Source: Plantago ovata
Lineage: Eukaryota; Streptophyta; Magnoliopsida; Lamiales; Plantaginaceae
Reading direction: 5' to 3'
NCBI GenBank assembly: GCA_028274465.1
Contig: CM051456.1
Coordinates: forward strand, 51,063,360 to 51,127,359
Length of the DNA stretch: 64,000 nt
Made by a program: the position numbers and the translations under genes. Below, in pieces: positions 11,994 to 23,220 of the stretch. The notes beneath the pieces are model-generated. The model saw nothing but the letters and a program-made list of their open reading frames with translations, made no database searches and was not told the DNA's origin. Position 1 is the stretch's first letter. Every line of letters starts with the position of its first letter.

Positions 11994-13221
11994 TCAATCC
12001 ATATCAGACGCATCAAAATTATCTTTGACCATGCCAACATCAGGTGGCAACCACGCTGCAGCAACCATAAGTTCAATTTGGTCCATGTTATATACCTGTG
12101 AAGATCTACGGGAACAAACTGGGTATTCCCCTAAAATTTGCAAAAGCCTATTTCAATGTGCACCAAACTGATTTAATTTAACAAAAATAGTAAGCAAACA
12201 TCTTTTCGGCAATAATAGTATTTCAATAGCTCAATATTTTACCTGCTTGTATGAGAAATTGAAAAAACCAGCAAACTCTTGGGCATGATTATCTCATAAT
12301 TAATGTAAAAGGTTTATCTCCCTCCTTCATGATTTATCAATACATACTAAATTTAGAAAACTAAGTTATCTTATACAAACATCCATGCTTCACAATTTTT
12401 CTTCTGAAATTTATTTATTGTTGCATCTTTTTCTTCTTATTTTTTAGTATATAATTAGTCCTTAGTGACATTCTCTGCTACATGAGACTACAATATTCAA
12501 CCTTGTAGGTACTTATGGATTCAACAATTCAACTTAGTTCCACCTATACTACAATGGCAACAACCAACACCTGGGATCTATCATTTTATTTGTTCCAGAC
12601 TTCTTTAAACGGTTTCTATTAATATAGTAAGATGAACTTGTATACTCCATTTTAGTAATTGGTCAAACCTCATTCCACCCTACTAATTAAGAGTATTCAC
12701 ACAATCATATGCCAAGATCCTATTCCTAATGCTACGGCAAAGCTCACTTGCAAAAGAAAGCCAAAAACTACATTTCAAAATTCCTATGTATGTATATTAT
12801 AACAATTAATTCATTGGTTTAGATCAGTTGCATATTTAACTAACTGGTTAAAGTAAACAACATAAATCCTCTAGTGATTTGCAAATACAGTTGATGATGA
12901 TGAGGAACTAAACACATGCCTACAATTATTTGCGAATGATAGATCAACAAGCTTCAGTACAAAGAACAAGACTCCAATATGACATGTAACCCAAAGTCCC
13001 AAGCTACTTAACTACTCAAGTAATATATAGAACTGGTAATAGTTAATGGAAACAGAAATCAGTATATTCAAATCAAGTATGTAGTAGTATATATTTATGA
13101 AAAGGAAACACAAATAAAAATGAAGTACGTTTGAAATACTGGTGGTTGGCCTTCTTTGGTATTTTTAGCCGCCACAGCATATGAGAATGTACCATATTTG
13201 CCAATTTTAAGCCCATTCAAC
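11994..13221 (-). CDS. Candidate host gene, last two exons (product not recognised)
   Basis: Exon A (13129-13221) is preceded on the minus strand by a pyrimidine-rich acceptor ending CTTCTTCAG, and encodes (after one split base) LNGLKIGKYGTFSYAVAAKN followed by TKEGQPPVFQ. It ends at a GT donor in phase 2. The final exon (11994-12105) follows the acceptor TTGTTCCCGTAG and keeps phase, reading TSSQVYNMDQIELMVAAAWL and ending PPDVGMVKDNFDASDMD with stop TGA at 11994-11996. Phase agreement across the intron and the absence of stops favour a real gene over chance. I do not recognise the protein. Upstream exons were not found; they may lie beyond 13.3 kb or be lost. The exons are too short to stand out as ORFs. 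Confidence 0.45.
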
Positions 13222-14842
13222 CTGAAGAAGCAAAATAAAATAATCATTTTGGATCAAATTAGATAAACAGCTGACCCAGACATAGAATACAAATTAATTA
13301 ACAAGAGGGAAAAAATTGAGTATTTCAACAAGCTTCAAGCTGTTCGATCAAATCGGGCCAAATTCCCCATCTATTTATATATTAATATATGAAAGTTAGG
13401 TTTTGTTTTGATCAAAGAACACACGTGCACTATGTGACATTTTGGCCAAAAATATTATCTAAATTATTTTATTGCATTTTAAAAATTCTTTTTAAGTTTT
13501 AATAAAAACCCATATTTAATTTAATGTTTTTAGTGATCCATGTTTAATGTATGAAAAACATTAATATGGAGTAGTGGTTATAAAATTAAATATTTTTCAC
13601 ACTATTTGCAAGTAAACCCAACATATTCTTTTAGTTATATATTAATTCTCACCTCTATTACAAAATAAATAAATAAATAAATAAATAAATAAGAAAATTA
13701 AGCTTTAACTAATATTCAAATGTTAAAACTAAGGTAAGAATAAGGTTAACTATACATAATGTCAAAATAATTTTAATAAATATTGAAATATTTCAAAATG
13801 AGAATTAATATTCTTCTAAATTCCATGTCCAATTTGATTTGTGAGTTTCCGCAAAAAAGAGACATATTTTTTTTTCCCGGCTGAAATGATTATAGTTAAC
13901 AAAGACAATTATTAACTAAGTTTCATGAAAATAAAGACGATGCACAAAATTATTGAATACAAATATATTTGTTTAGCGTTCTATTTATAAATTACGGTAA
14001 ACAAAATTAGATATCCATAAAAAAGTGAAAGATGGTCTCATAGATAATCATTATTGTGCCAATTTAATATTTTTAGTGTCTTGATATGTAGGGTGCTAGA
14101 GTAGCACATGAGAGGTCGGGGTTAGAGTCCCAAAAGAGGTATAAGGTGGTATAGGTGTATTTTAAGTTAACTTTAGTTTGAAAAAATGAATATATTATAT
14201 GAATAGTTGTCCTACTATTTAAATATCCATTTCAGTTTTCAAGATTTATTTTGACCACAAGTTTACTTTTAAATTAAATCTAATTAAATTTACTTTTAAG
14301 TCCTTTAATAAAAAATGACCTTACAAAAACAAATGAATTTTCATTAGTCGAGTCTATGGGTTAAAATATGTTTAAGCCTCTTATGTTTTTTATCAGTATT
14401 TTCTCTTTTTATTTTTGATAACACATGTTATATTTTAAAATTAACATGAAAATGTATAATTAATTTCATTTAGTGTGTTTCAATATAATTTCTGGCCCAA
14501 ATTGAACTCAACGGAAAAAATTTAAAAACCATCTACATATTATTCGTTATCAAAAATATATTTTAGACTCAAATAAATAAATATATCTGGTACTTTGACT
14601 ACTTTCGATGACAAGCGTCCAATTAATTTGTGTATTGAGTAATAGCATCCCAATTTGCATGGGTGTTATCAACGAGTGTAAAAGTTGGACTCATATTAAT
14701 TTTCGAGTATCAAAAGCGGAGATGTTCATTCGGTAGTACCAAAGACAAAATTTTCTTAAAAAGTCCTGAGTTTTTACCTGTGTTATGATGTTGGCAAAAA
14801 GAGAAAAATTAAATAAAATTGCAAGTTCGTCTATTATGATAC
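13222..14842. other. AT-rich non-coding DNA with an (AAAT)n microsatellite
   Basis: No gene seen. A run of seven or so AAAT units lies at 13664-13692. The first part may be intron of the candidate host gene. Confidence 0.5.
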
Positions 14843-15893
14843 ATCATTTGTCTCTCCGCACCATGTTTAGTTGAGCACGGAGATTAAAAAAGAGGCTATA
14901 CAAATAATTGGAAGAATGAAAATCATGAGAGGAAGTAAATAAATAAAATGATATAATGAATAAAGTAGGAGATAGAGTAACTAAAGTAGTAGAGATGATG
15001 AATAAAGTATGAGATATAATATGACAAATAAATTAAGAAAACATGAAGTTGAGACTGGGACAAAAAGGATTACTAAAGTTATTCTCATGCTTCATTTTTG
15101 AATCACTTCTTTCAAATAATGTTTGTCATTTATTCATGATCAGTTGGGATCCTCACCGTACAACGTTGACAATAGGAGAAATTTAAATTTAAGATAGCAT
15201 ATTGTTCATGTTAAATTAAAGAATATGCTAATTCCAATTTCTAAGAACTCATTAATTACCACATGTAATACCAAAATAGTTATAATTATTGGTGTCGATG
15301 CACATTTAAAAACCCATTACTCAAATTCCACGTCTACCATTTAAGATATTTCAAAAAATAAAACTATATCAAAATTTACATCCTTTGTCTCTCAGCACCA
15401 TATATGTTTGGTTGAACACGACGATTAAAACAAAAAGCTATACAAATAATTGGAAGAATAAAAATCATGAGATCGAAGTAAATAAAGCACATGATATAAT
15501 GAATAAAGTAGGGAAAATAGTAACTAAAGCAGTAAAGATGAATAGAGACAATGAATAAAGTGTGATATATAATATGACAAACAAACACAAAAACATGAAG
15601 TTGAGACTGGGATAAAAGGATTACTAAAGTTCTATAATCTCATACTCCATTTTGGAATCACTTCTTTCACATAATGTTTGTCGTTAGGTCATGATTAATG
15701 GGGTTCCTCGCCGTACAATGTTGAAAATAAAAGAAATTTTAATTTAAGCTAGTGTATTAGAGTACGTTCACGTTAAATTAGTGAATAGACAAAATGCAAT
15801 ATTTGAAAACTCCTTGATTACCCCATGTAATACCAAAATAGTTATAATTATTAGTGTCGATGCACATTTAAAAACTCATTACTCAAATTCCAC
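14843..15893. repeat. Diverged tandem duplication, unit about 500 bp
   Basis: Unit 1 (about 14843-15332) and unit 2 (about 15389-15893) align over their whole length, from tacaaataattggaagaat to gcacatttaaaaac-cattactcaaattccacg, with roughly 10-20 percent differences and small indels. Internal motifs such as ataatgaataaagtaggaga look like a MITE-type non-autonomous repeat present in two copies. No coding potential. Confidence 0.75.
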
Positions 15894-15904
15894 GGGTCAA
15901 TATC

Positions 15905-16213
15905 ATATCCATGGGATGTGTACAGTGTAATCATGACTATATAACTCCACCAGCCTAAAGAGTCGGGTCTTGATTAGAGTGATTGTGTTGTTACAAGTTA
16001 CAACTAAAATCAGAGAGGGATCGATGCCAAACCCACGAGGGTTGCAAATGGTTAGTCACTTGATATAATTAATCTGACCTAAAGGTTAGATGAGTCCAAA
16101 ACTTATGAGTGACGGATCTGGTCAAAAGCAGATAATATCGTACAAGTGAGATGTACAGTATTTGACATAGTCATGAAGCCTTATGAGTGATTCAAAAATC
16201 AAACATGTGTAAC
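15905..16213. repeat. Remnants of older TRIM-like repeats
   Basis: Segments such as agtcgggtcttgattag followed by tgttgttacaagttac (about 15958-16005), and gcagataatatcgtac (about 16125), echo the LTR of the TRIM next door (ggtctcg..., gtcgttaca, gcggataatatcatac). They look like diverged, broken relatives of the same family. The right flank at 16853-16910 holds a similar remnant, suggesting the TRIM inserted into an older member. Confidence 0.5.
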
Positions 16214-16847
16214 TATAATTCCCGCATCAACATCGCTTAATTATGAGTGAACATGATAAAGGGAATATATGTTAGACCATCACTCTCACATGGTATGTGG
16301 CATTTTGGGTGTGATCAAAAGTAAATCCGTGCGGGCTCAAGTCTAAAGCGGATAATATCATACCATCGAGATGTGTGTGGTTCGTCATTGGTAACCTCGC
16401 CGGCCCAACAGGCTGGGTCTCGCCCCATTTGTAGACGGGTCGTTACAAGTGGTATCAGAGCGGGATTGACTGAAATTGAATAAACTAAGTGCCATGCGGG
16501 GCAAAGCGCTGCACCGTATGGGCGGTGGAGACACCTCTTGAGCCCTTAGGGGCCGCCTCTAGAATCCTGCACGGATGATTGGCACCGGGACTCGAGAATT
16601 TAAGGAGGGTAGATTGTAATACCCCGCAACCCACATCGCTTATGATTGAACGGGATGAAGGTTATATATGTTAAACCACCACTCTCACATGATGTGAGGC
16701 CTTTTGGGTGATACCAAAAGTAAACCCATGCGGGCTCAATTCTGAAACGGACAATATCATACCATGGAGACGTGTGTGGGTCCGTCATGAGTAACCTCGC
16801 TGGCCCAACAGGTCGGGTCTCGACCCATTAGTGGCCGGGTCGTTACA
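16214..16847 (+). mobile_element. TRIM (terminal-repeat retrotransposon in miniature)
   Basis: A 634-bp unit: LTR 16214-16447 (234 bp), primer-binding site TGGTATCAGAGC at 16450-16461, about 167 bp of non-coding internal DNA, purine-rich tract taaggagggtaga at 16601-16613, and LTR 16615-16847 (233 bp). Both LTRs end ggtcgttaca; the right one starts TGTAATACCCCGCA, the left one TATAATTCCCGCA, so its terminal G is mutated. The 5-bp target duplication GTAAC flanks both ends (16209-16213 and 16848-16852). It has no coding capacity and would depend on proteins from another LTR element, probably copia given the Met-type primer site. Confidence 0.88.
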
Positions 16848-16852
16848 GTAAC

Positions 16853-17512
16853 GGTGTGGAGCACAACGGACAATATCATAATACAATGATATGTGTACAT
16901 GTTTCAGATGTACTCAAATTATAATCATCAAATAATTATCTTATATGTGTAATGTCTTTCCTTAATTTACTATACACCAGTGAAACTATATGCCACGGGT
17001 TATTACTAGGAACCCGTTAAACTCGAACTCTTATACTTCACCCGTCAAGGCATGCATTCGGAATTGAATTGCAACCGAAGCTATCAACGCAACTGTCAAG
17101 GCATGGCCTCGGAATTGAATTGCAATTTGTATTATGTACTGTTAACTCTCACTCTTTACAAATTATTAATTGCAGCTCCATTATTTACCATCATCTTCCG
17201 CACCCATGGTTGGCAGATCTAAATTTGAGTTGATGGGTGGTGTAAATTAACAAAATTGCCTGGTCTCAACGCATCAGTCACAGATCTAAGCACAGCCACG
17301 ACGTACGGCGGTTAGGTTGTAAAGCAATGAGAAGAAAGGGGCTGGAGTTTATGTAAAGCAAAGGGATGAAGAAGATTAGATCACTGATGGACTCTTCAGC
17401 TTTCGTGAATCACGAGGAGAAGAAAAGAGGAAGGATAGAGAAAAATCAGGTGGAAAAATTGAAATTGGGCGTGAACCACACGCGTTTAGGCTAATGCTAT
17501 TTTGTTAATAAT
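16853..17512. other. Non-coding flank with a short duplicated motif
   Basis: Contains a direct repeat near 17045-17130 (tcaaggcatg...tcggaattgaattgca twice, about 60 bp apart). No gene is recognised. The 17280-17480 part is purine-rich on the plus strand and could be 5' untranslated DNA of a minus-strand gene, but I have no positive evidence. Confidence 0.4.
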
Positions 17513-18992
17513 TGTTGGTCCCTGTCTAAAGTACAGACCAGAGGGGGTTGAATAGTCTTTAAAAACTTTTGCGTCGTCTAAACTTTCTCCGTAAGTACTT
17601 ATTACTTTTCAGTAGTAATGAGTTTGCTGGTACTTAACTTTCACAGCAAGTGCTTCTTACTTTTCAGTGACAAGTTTGGTGATACTTAGAACCAGAGTGC
17701 GGAAGTCTTTTACAATAAGTGCTTTTGTCAGAAAGCTAATTTCAACAAGTGAGCAGATAAACAGTGTAAAACAAAATAACTCGCTAAAAGATAACTGCAG
17801 AAATGTAAATCACACAAACACTTTTATAGTGGTATTTGAGGGTGGCGTAATCCCTCCACTAATCCACTTTGTCCTTTATAGGACTGAATCCACTAAGATA
17901 AGATATGAGGTTCCTTACAAATCCTATCACTAATGATTCTCAGAAACCAAAGCACCATTGCCTTGTTTCCAACCTAAACTATAGAACTGTAGCCTTGTTC
18001 TCCACCAAACTTAGGACACTTAATCAGCAAAACTATGCTTGATTAGTTCCCCCTGAATTCCACGTCAGAATGAGGGTGTTTATCAGTTAGAGAGGTTTGG
18101 GATGAGATGACTTGGATAAAATTTTACAGCTATAACAAGTAATCTAAAGAAACTCAACTTGTAATACTTTGAAGTAAGCAAGTTTGTTGCTTCTGGTGTC
18201 AAGACTTGTTCTTGTTTAGAAGAAAGAACACTTAACTAATTTCTTAGCTTTTGTTTCACAGTTTAAGTCTTGGAACGGATCAATAGGTAGTAAAGAGTAG
18301 AGAAGGATTTGAGTGTTTAAAGCAAAAGTGAGAGTTTGATCACGTTGTTGACACGCACTTCTACTCAGCCTGATGTCCTCTATTTATAGTGTCTCAAGGG
18401 AGCCATTTGAATTTCAAATTCTAAGGCTTGTACCTTAAGATGTCATTATCTTGCTTTTGTACTATCATCAGCGCACTTCATTTGTCTTCTTATCTTCATG
18501 TTCTTCGCGTGCTAACTTTGCATTTAATACTCTTTGAAACAATTTCAAATATGAACGTTGGAGCGAAGTGCAGAGTACTTCAGCAAGTGGGTCACAATCG
18601 TTATCAGCAAGTGGTAAGTTTCAGCTTCAGCAAACACAACCTACTCTGTCATATAGATTTTCACTTATGCATACTGAGTTGCTGAGTTTCTCACTTTCTG
18701 AGATAACATGTGCATTTGTAGATACCTTCTCAGAATTATTCTAAGTCTTCAGTCTTCGAATCTCCAACTTTCTGAGCGGTTCTAGGTCTTCAATAGTTTG
18801 TTTGTAAAAACAAAGTACATCATCAGCAAGCTTAAGAACCTAACTAGTACCTACACTAAGTCTTCAGCAAATGTTCCTCTTTCACAATGTCCTTAAAATT
18901 CTAAATTCCTATGGACCTTAAGAGTACTAGTTACTGGACTTTACTTAATTTAGCATGGTTAATTGCTCATCAAAATTACAAGTTTCCTAACA
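17513..18992 (-). repeat. Solo SIRE LTR with target-site duplication
   Basis: 1480 bp from TGTTGGTCCC to TTTCCTAACA, with no internal element sequence on either side. ATAAT occurs immediately left (17508-17512) and right (18993-18997), the signature of recombination between the two LTRs of one insertion. TATA box on the minus strand, CTATAAATAG, at 18380-18389. Its right flank is shared with SIRE copy 2. Confidence 0.92.
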
Positions 18993-19331
18993 ATAATAAT
19001 AATTTTTTGATGCTTAAAAAAATGGTGAGATCATAGAATTTATTTCTAAGATCATGAGCAATATTATTGAGATCATGATACTTACTCCTGACATGGGAAG
19101 TATTGTTGAGATCATGGGATTTATTCCTTAAATCATGGTCAATATTGTTGTGATCATGGGAGTTATTTATGAGATCACGATACTTTTTTTTGTGGTTCTG
19201 AGACTTATTTCTAAGATCATGGTACTTATTTCTGAGATCATAGGACTTATCAAGATCATGTTGAATATATATTTAAGATCATGGGCAATATTGTTGAGAT
19301 CATGGGATTTATTTCTGAGATCATGGACGAT
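18993..19331. repeat. Degenerate 'gagatcatg' minisatellite, left copy, part 1
   Basis: Loose repetition of units like gagatcatggg-acttattcc every 20-35 bp, AT-rich and without ORFs. Interrupted by the CACTA element and resuming at 22812. Nearly identical to 30352-30690. Confidence 0.85.
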
Positions 19332-19349
19332 CACTACAAGAAAACAACC

Positions 19350-19640
19350 ATTTAGCGACGGAATAACAGCGACGGATAGCATCCGTCGCTATTTAGCGAC
19401 GGATCGGTGAGTGTAGCGACGGATGAACACGAACTGCGCTCTAAGCTTAGTTCGTGCCAAGAAACATCCAGTTCGTGTTCTAATTAGCGACGGATATATC
19501 ATATCCGTCGCTATAATAGCGACGGATACCTTTATCCGTCGCTAAATATGTTGACCAAGCTATTTTTTATGAAGGAAAACAGGAAAATAAGTAAATAAAT
19601 AAACATATAGCGAAGGATGAGTTCATCCGTCGCTAAGTCG
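19350..19640. repeat. CACTA left subterminal repeats
   Basis: At least five TAGCGACGGA-type motifs, several paired with the inverse TCCGTCGCTA 10-20 bp away (e.g. 19370-19392, 19484-19513, 19519-19546, 19608-19636). Confidence 0.88.
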
Positions 19641-20396
19641 CGATATACAGACGGCCGACCTGTCTTCTTCCTCATTTCTCTGTTTCTCCATTTTTTGTTT
19701 CTCTCGTTTCTGCTTCTTCTTCTTCGCTCGATCCATCTCCAAACTCAACCAATTCAAGCAAATTTTAGCTCAAATCGAAGCCTATCCAACAAGGAGTTCG
19801 ATCCCTAATCAATTTGGAGGTTTTTTCAACAGTTTGAGGTAATTAACATAAACCCTAAATTTTGGGTATTTTTCATTTTGATAGTGATTTTGATTTTGAT
19901 GTTGATTTTGATTTAATTTGTTCTATGTTTATTGGAGGCTAGGGTACGAGGAGCAAGTCACCTCCACCGCCGGACCGCCACCGCCACCGCGCCGGACCAC
20001 CACCACTTACTTTCTCCCTCTCTTCCCTATTTAAAAGGTTAGGATTCCTAATTGTCAGTTTATTAATTTTAATTTAGGGTTTAGGGTTTCTTGATTCAAT
20101 TTGTTAATTTACAAGCTTATTAATTGTTAATTTAGATAGTACATCAAGTGAATTTTGTTTAATCTGCCTAACCCTTATTTTTTCGTTTTTTCTTTTTTTC
20201 TTTTATGTCATTATGTACTTAGTTTAACTCAATTTTGGAAATGCTTAATAATTAACTCAATAAGCAAAAAGGAAAAAATGATTAATTAACTGAATAAGAA
20301 AAAAAGAATATGTGACTGCAATGAACACATATTAGAAAGATAGAAAATATAAAAAGTTAGAATTTTTATTAATAATATAGTTTACATAACTCAATT

Positions 20397-20627
20397 CTAG
20401 TCACTCTTCATCCCCTCGTCCTCGTACTCGGAGCTTGACTCCTCATGTAGGAGCGACCAGTCGATGACATCTTTTGGTTTCAAAAGTTGTTGTTGATATA
20501 TCTTGCAGAAGACTCCTTGGTCTTCTAAGTGCTCAACCTCCTTGTGCTCACAAGGGGGAGGAGTAGGAGATTTGGGGGGAGATGGAGGAAATGCCTCTTG
20601 GAGAGCTTCCTCCATTTCAACCAACAT
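20397..20627 (-). CDS. Small Pro/Glu-rich ORF inside CACTA (uncertain)
   Basis: 76 codons from ATG at 20627, beginning MLVEMEEALQEAFPPSPPKS and ending acidic (EESSSEYEDEGMKSD). The frame extends a few codons upstream before a stop. I recognise no family. It lies opposite to the transposase-like ORF and could be chance or a captured fragment. Confidence 0.2.
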   Translation of the reverse strand: MLVEMEEALQEAFPPSPPKSPTPPPCEHKEVEHLEDQGVFCKIYQQQLLKPKDVIDWSLLHEESSSEYEDEGMKSD

Positions 20628-20944
20628 TTCGGGATCAATTTGTGGTGGGGGGAATGTGGGGGTGTTTTTTCAAATCTGAATTTGTTAGGGTTTTTCATAT
20701 TTGTGTGAGAATATGTTAAAATTAGGTGACTTCTTATAGTTGGTGTTGGGAATTCTAAAGGACAAATACACTTTATTGTTAATGTATTAATGTACACATT
20801 CATGTAGCCACATTCATGTATAGGAAAAATTTATGAGGCATACATTTATGTAATGACTTTTAGGATTTTCGAAATTAAAGGATTTTTGGTAATATCTAAT
20901 CATTTTATAAAGTGTGATGATGATATACGTATATGCATAAAAAA

Positions 20945-20992
20945 TACAAACACACTGTCCTTCGGACGTCCTTCGGACGTCCTTCGGACACA
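20945..20992. repeat. Short tandem repeat of a palindromic 11-mer
   Basis: Three consecutive copies of GTCCTTCGGAC-type sequence (tgtccttcggacgtccttcg...), each nearly self-complementary. Confidence 0.75.
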
Positions 20993-21049
20993 CCATCACT
21001 TCCATATATATAGATTGATGAATGGTATGGTAGGCCTGGGCTTGTGAAT

Positions 21050-21116
21050 GATTGTAGTACGCTGGTACCGTAACAACAACATTTCTAATGCCGTTGTTAC
21101 TGTACCAGCGTATTTC
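21050..21116. repeat. Long near-perfect palindrome
   Basis: The left arm TACGCTGGTACCGTAACAAC pairs with the right arm GTTGTTACTGTACCAGCGTA, with one mismatch over about 20 bp and a loop of about 20-25 nt. It lies inside the CACTA element. Confidence 0.75.
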
Positions 21117-21234
21117 AGTCATTCTCAAAGTTTAGTTCAATATCGTAATCATGTAAACCCTCTATTCTTAATAAGTTGTATATACATAATGTAGTATGTG
21201 AGCAAGAAATGTGTATGGATGTTTAGAAGTTTGA

Positions 21235-21277
21235 AGTCTCCATCTTTAGTAAGTAACTAAAGATGGAGATTTCAAGA
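21235..21277. repeat. Second palindrome in CACTA
   Basis: Arms GTCTCCATCTTTAGT and ACTAAAGATGGAGAT pair around a short loop, giving about 15 bp of stem. Confidence 0.7.
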
Positions 21278-21421
21278 TCCTAAAGATCCAGACATCCTTT
21301 CGTGTTCACATATAACGACGGATTTGTCTAAAAACATCTTGTATTTGTCTAAACACATTAAGAGTTTGTATTTTAGTGTTTTGTATTTGATTGTGATGAT
21401 GCTATATGTATATTAGTTTCC

Positions 21422-22219
21422 ATGGATCAAGCACAGCAACCGGGCGGCCCTCGACGGATCAATGGGCTTCCAGTATTGTCCACCAACGGATCTAAGTAAG
21501 TTCTTAATAAATTGGTATTTAATTGTTCTTGTATATATAGTTGTTGGTACTCCAACTTTTAATCTTTCAAAATGTGTGACAGGTTTCAACCTACTATAGC
21601 TTCTAGAAGGATTACAATGCTCATGAAAAGAGAGTTCTTTACGCCGCCTGGGAGTGGCGGAGAAAGGTGGGCTACGGTTCCTCGACCCGTGAAGGAGCAC
21701 TTGTGGGAAGAATTCCAGGTACTTTACTATCTTTACTTGAATATTTCTATATTGGATTCTTGGGGCATTGCCTTAATTATATACGTGTACGTACATTACT
21801 TGTTTATCTGTTATTGGGGCACTGCCTATATTATCTATTCTTGGGGCATTGCCTATAGTATCTATTCTTGGGGCATTGCCTTTACTGTACATATGTGTAC
21901 GCACATTATTTGGTCTTGTGGGGCACTGATGTGGGATTTTTTGTGGGATTGTTGTGTTGGAGAAATACTACTATGTCCCTCCTGCCAGTGCGGAGGAGAT
22001 ATTGAGGGTATTCAACATCCGGGCGGAAAAGATTCACAGGCATTCGATTATTATGCCAAGGAAGGGTACTTTCGGCATAAAGAATGGGTGCGGTACCTCA
22101 ATCCGGAGCATCGGGATCTGTGGTTGGAATCGTGGCAGAACCATGTGACCCGTGAGCAGGCACATAGGAATGGGGCGTTGACGGCTGAAGGGGTCTGTTG
22201 GTTAGTGGAGAGCCCGTAG
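21422..22219 (+). pseudogene. Transposase-like gene fragment in CACTA (Ptta/En/Spm-type, broken)
   Basis: A three-exon reading is supported by splice sites and phase: exon 1 21422-21495 (MDQAQQPGGPRRING...), donor GTAAGTT; exon 2 21583-21718 after acceptor gtgtgacag (FQPTIASRRITMLMKREFF..., VPRPVKEHLWEEFQ); exon 3 from 21963 (KYYYVPPASAEEILRVFNIR). In exon 3 the frame runs off near 22040; the continuation WVRYLNPEHRDLWLESWQ, then REQAHRNGALTAEG, lies in another frame and ends at 22217-22219. The W-EF...Y...P and W...W...NR spacing is reminiscent of the accessory Ptta/En/Spm (Transposase_24) domain; this is inferred from the pattern only. Needing a frameshift suggests a pseudogene. Confidence 0.45.
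21757..21935. repeat. TTGGGGCATTGCCT mini-repeats within intron 2
   Basis: Five copies of ttggggca(t/c)tgcct-like sequence, separated by tat-rich spacers, two of them preceded by tatctattc. They lie between the inferred exon 2 and exon 3. Confidence 0.7.
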
Positions 22220-22469
22220 GATTAGTGCTTTTTAGGATTGTTATTCTTTATCCGTACATTTTAGGGTTCTCGTTTATTTTAATGATTATCTTCGTACCTT
22301 TTAGTTTCTTTGTACGTACACTTTTAGTTTTTTTATTGAAATTTCAATTATCATAAAATGAATCAATCGTATATATTTTGTTAGTCGTACTCAATTTTGA
22401 GTTAAAATAACAATTTTTCACATAAATTCAGTAAAACAAAAATCAATTTTAAAAAAAAATATCAGAGAA

Positions 22470-22800
22470 GTTAGCGACGGATTAGTTTATCTGTCGCCAA
22501 ATTCCCCTCGCAAGGGAATGACACGTGTCCCTTAGTTTTAGCGACGGATAACATAATCCGTCGCTATTTATAGATACGGATAAAGTCATCCGTCTCTATG
22601 TTGGTCAACGACAATATAGCGACAGATAAACTGAACCGTCGCTACATATAGCAACGGATAATATTAACCGTCTCTTTATATTTTAGCGACGCCACTTTTC
22701 GTGACGTCCTATTTAGCGACGGGCTTTCCGTCGCTATTGGTGTTTAGCGACGGATCGCTAACATATAGCGACGGATGGCGTCCGTCGCTAAAATCAGTTT
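22470..22800. repeat. CACTA right subterminal repeats
   Basis: About nine TAGCGACGGA-like motifs and inverse TCCGTCGCTA motifs in 330 bp, many forming pairs (22538-22566, 22712-22736, 22765-22791). Confidence 0.88.
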
Positions 22801-22811
22801 TCCTTGTAGTG

Positions 22812-23220
22812 GATATTATTGAGAACAAAAGACTAATTTCTGAGATCATGGAACTTTTTTGTGTGTTATTGGTGGGACTTATTAATTATTACTGAGATCA
22901 TGATACTTATTCCTAATATCATGGGACTTATTAGGATTATGTTGAACATAAATTTAAGATCATGAGACTTATCTTTCTGAGATAATTGACAATATTGTTG
23001 AGATCATGTGACTTATTTTTTAGATCATGTGACTTTTTTGTGTGTTATTAGTGGGACTTATTAATTATTTCTGAGATCATGGTACTTATTCCTAATATCA
23101 TGGGACTTATTAGGATTATGTTGAACATAAATTTAAGATCATGAGACTTATATTTCTGAGATAATTGACAATATTGTTGAGATCATGTGACTTATTTTTG
23201 AGATCATGCGACTTATTTTT
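22812..23220. repeat. 'gagatcatg' minisatellite, left copy, part 2
   Basis: Continues the minisatellite after CACTA. It contains its own tandem duplication of about 180 bp (from about 22853 and about 23033, both starting cttttttgtgtgttatt) that is single in the right-hand copy. It ends abruptly at 23220, where an LTR fragment begins. Confidence 0.85.

Larger units (their letters stand above)
19332..22811 (+). mobile_element. CACTA (En/Spm-type) DNA transposon, probably non-autonomous
   Basis: Terminal inverted repeats CACTACAAGAAAAC (19332) and TTTTCCTTGTAGTG (ending 22811), flanked by a 3-bp target duplication GAT (19329-19331, 22812-22814). The uninterrupted target occurs at about 30684-30689 in the duplicated locus (gacgatattattgag). 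Both ends carry dense subterminal TAGCGACGGAT/ATCCGTCGCTA inverted pairs, typical of plant CACTA elements where they bind transposase. At 3480 bp, with only a short broken transposase-like ORF and no TNP2-type DDE transposase seen, it likely moved using enzymes supplied elsewhere. Confidence 0.93.

Noticed and set aside
15376..15588. Hydrophobic minus-strand ORF resembling a membrane protein
   Set aside because: It is AT-rich sequence in one unit of a diverged tandem duplication; the other unit does not keep the frame.
19333..19640. Regular repeats suggesting a CRISPR-like array
   Set aside because: Spacing is irregular, units are inverted pairs, and they lie at the ends of a CACTA element; the host is a plant.
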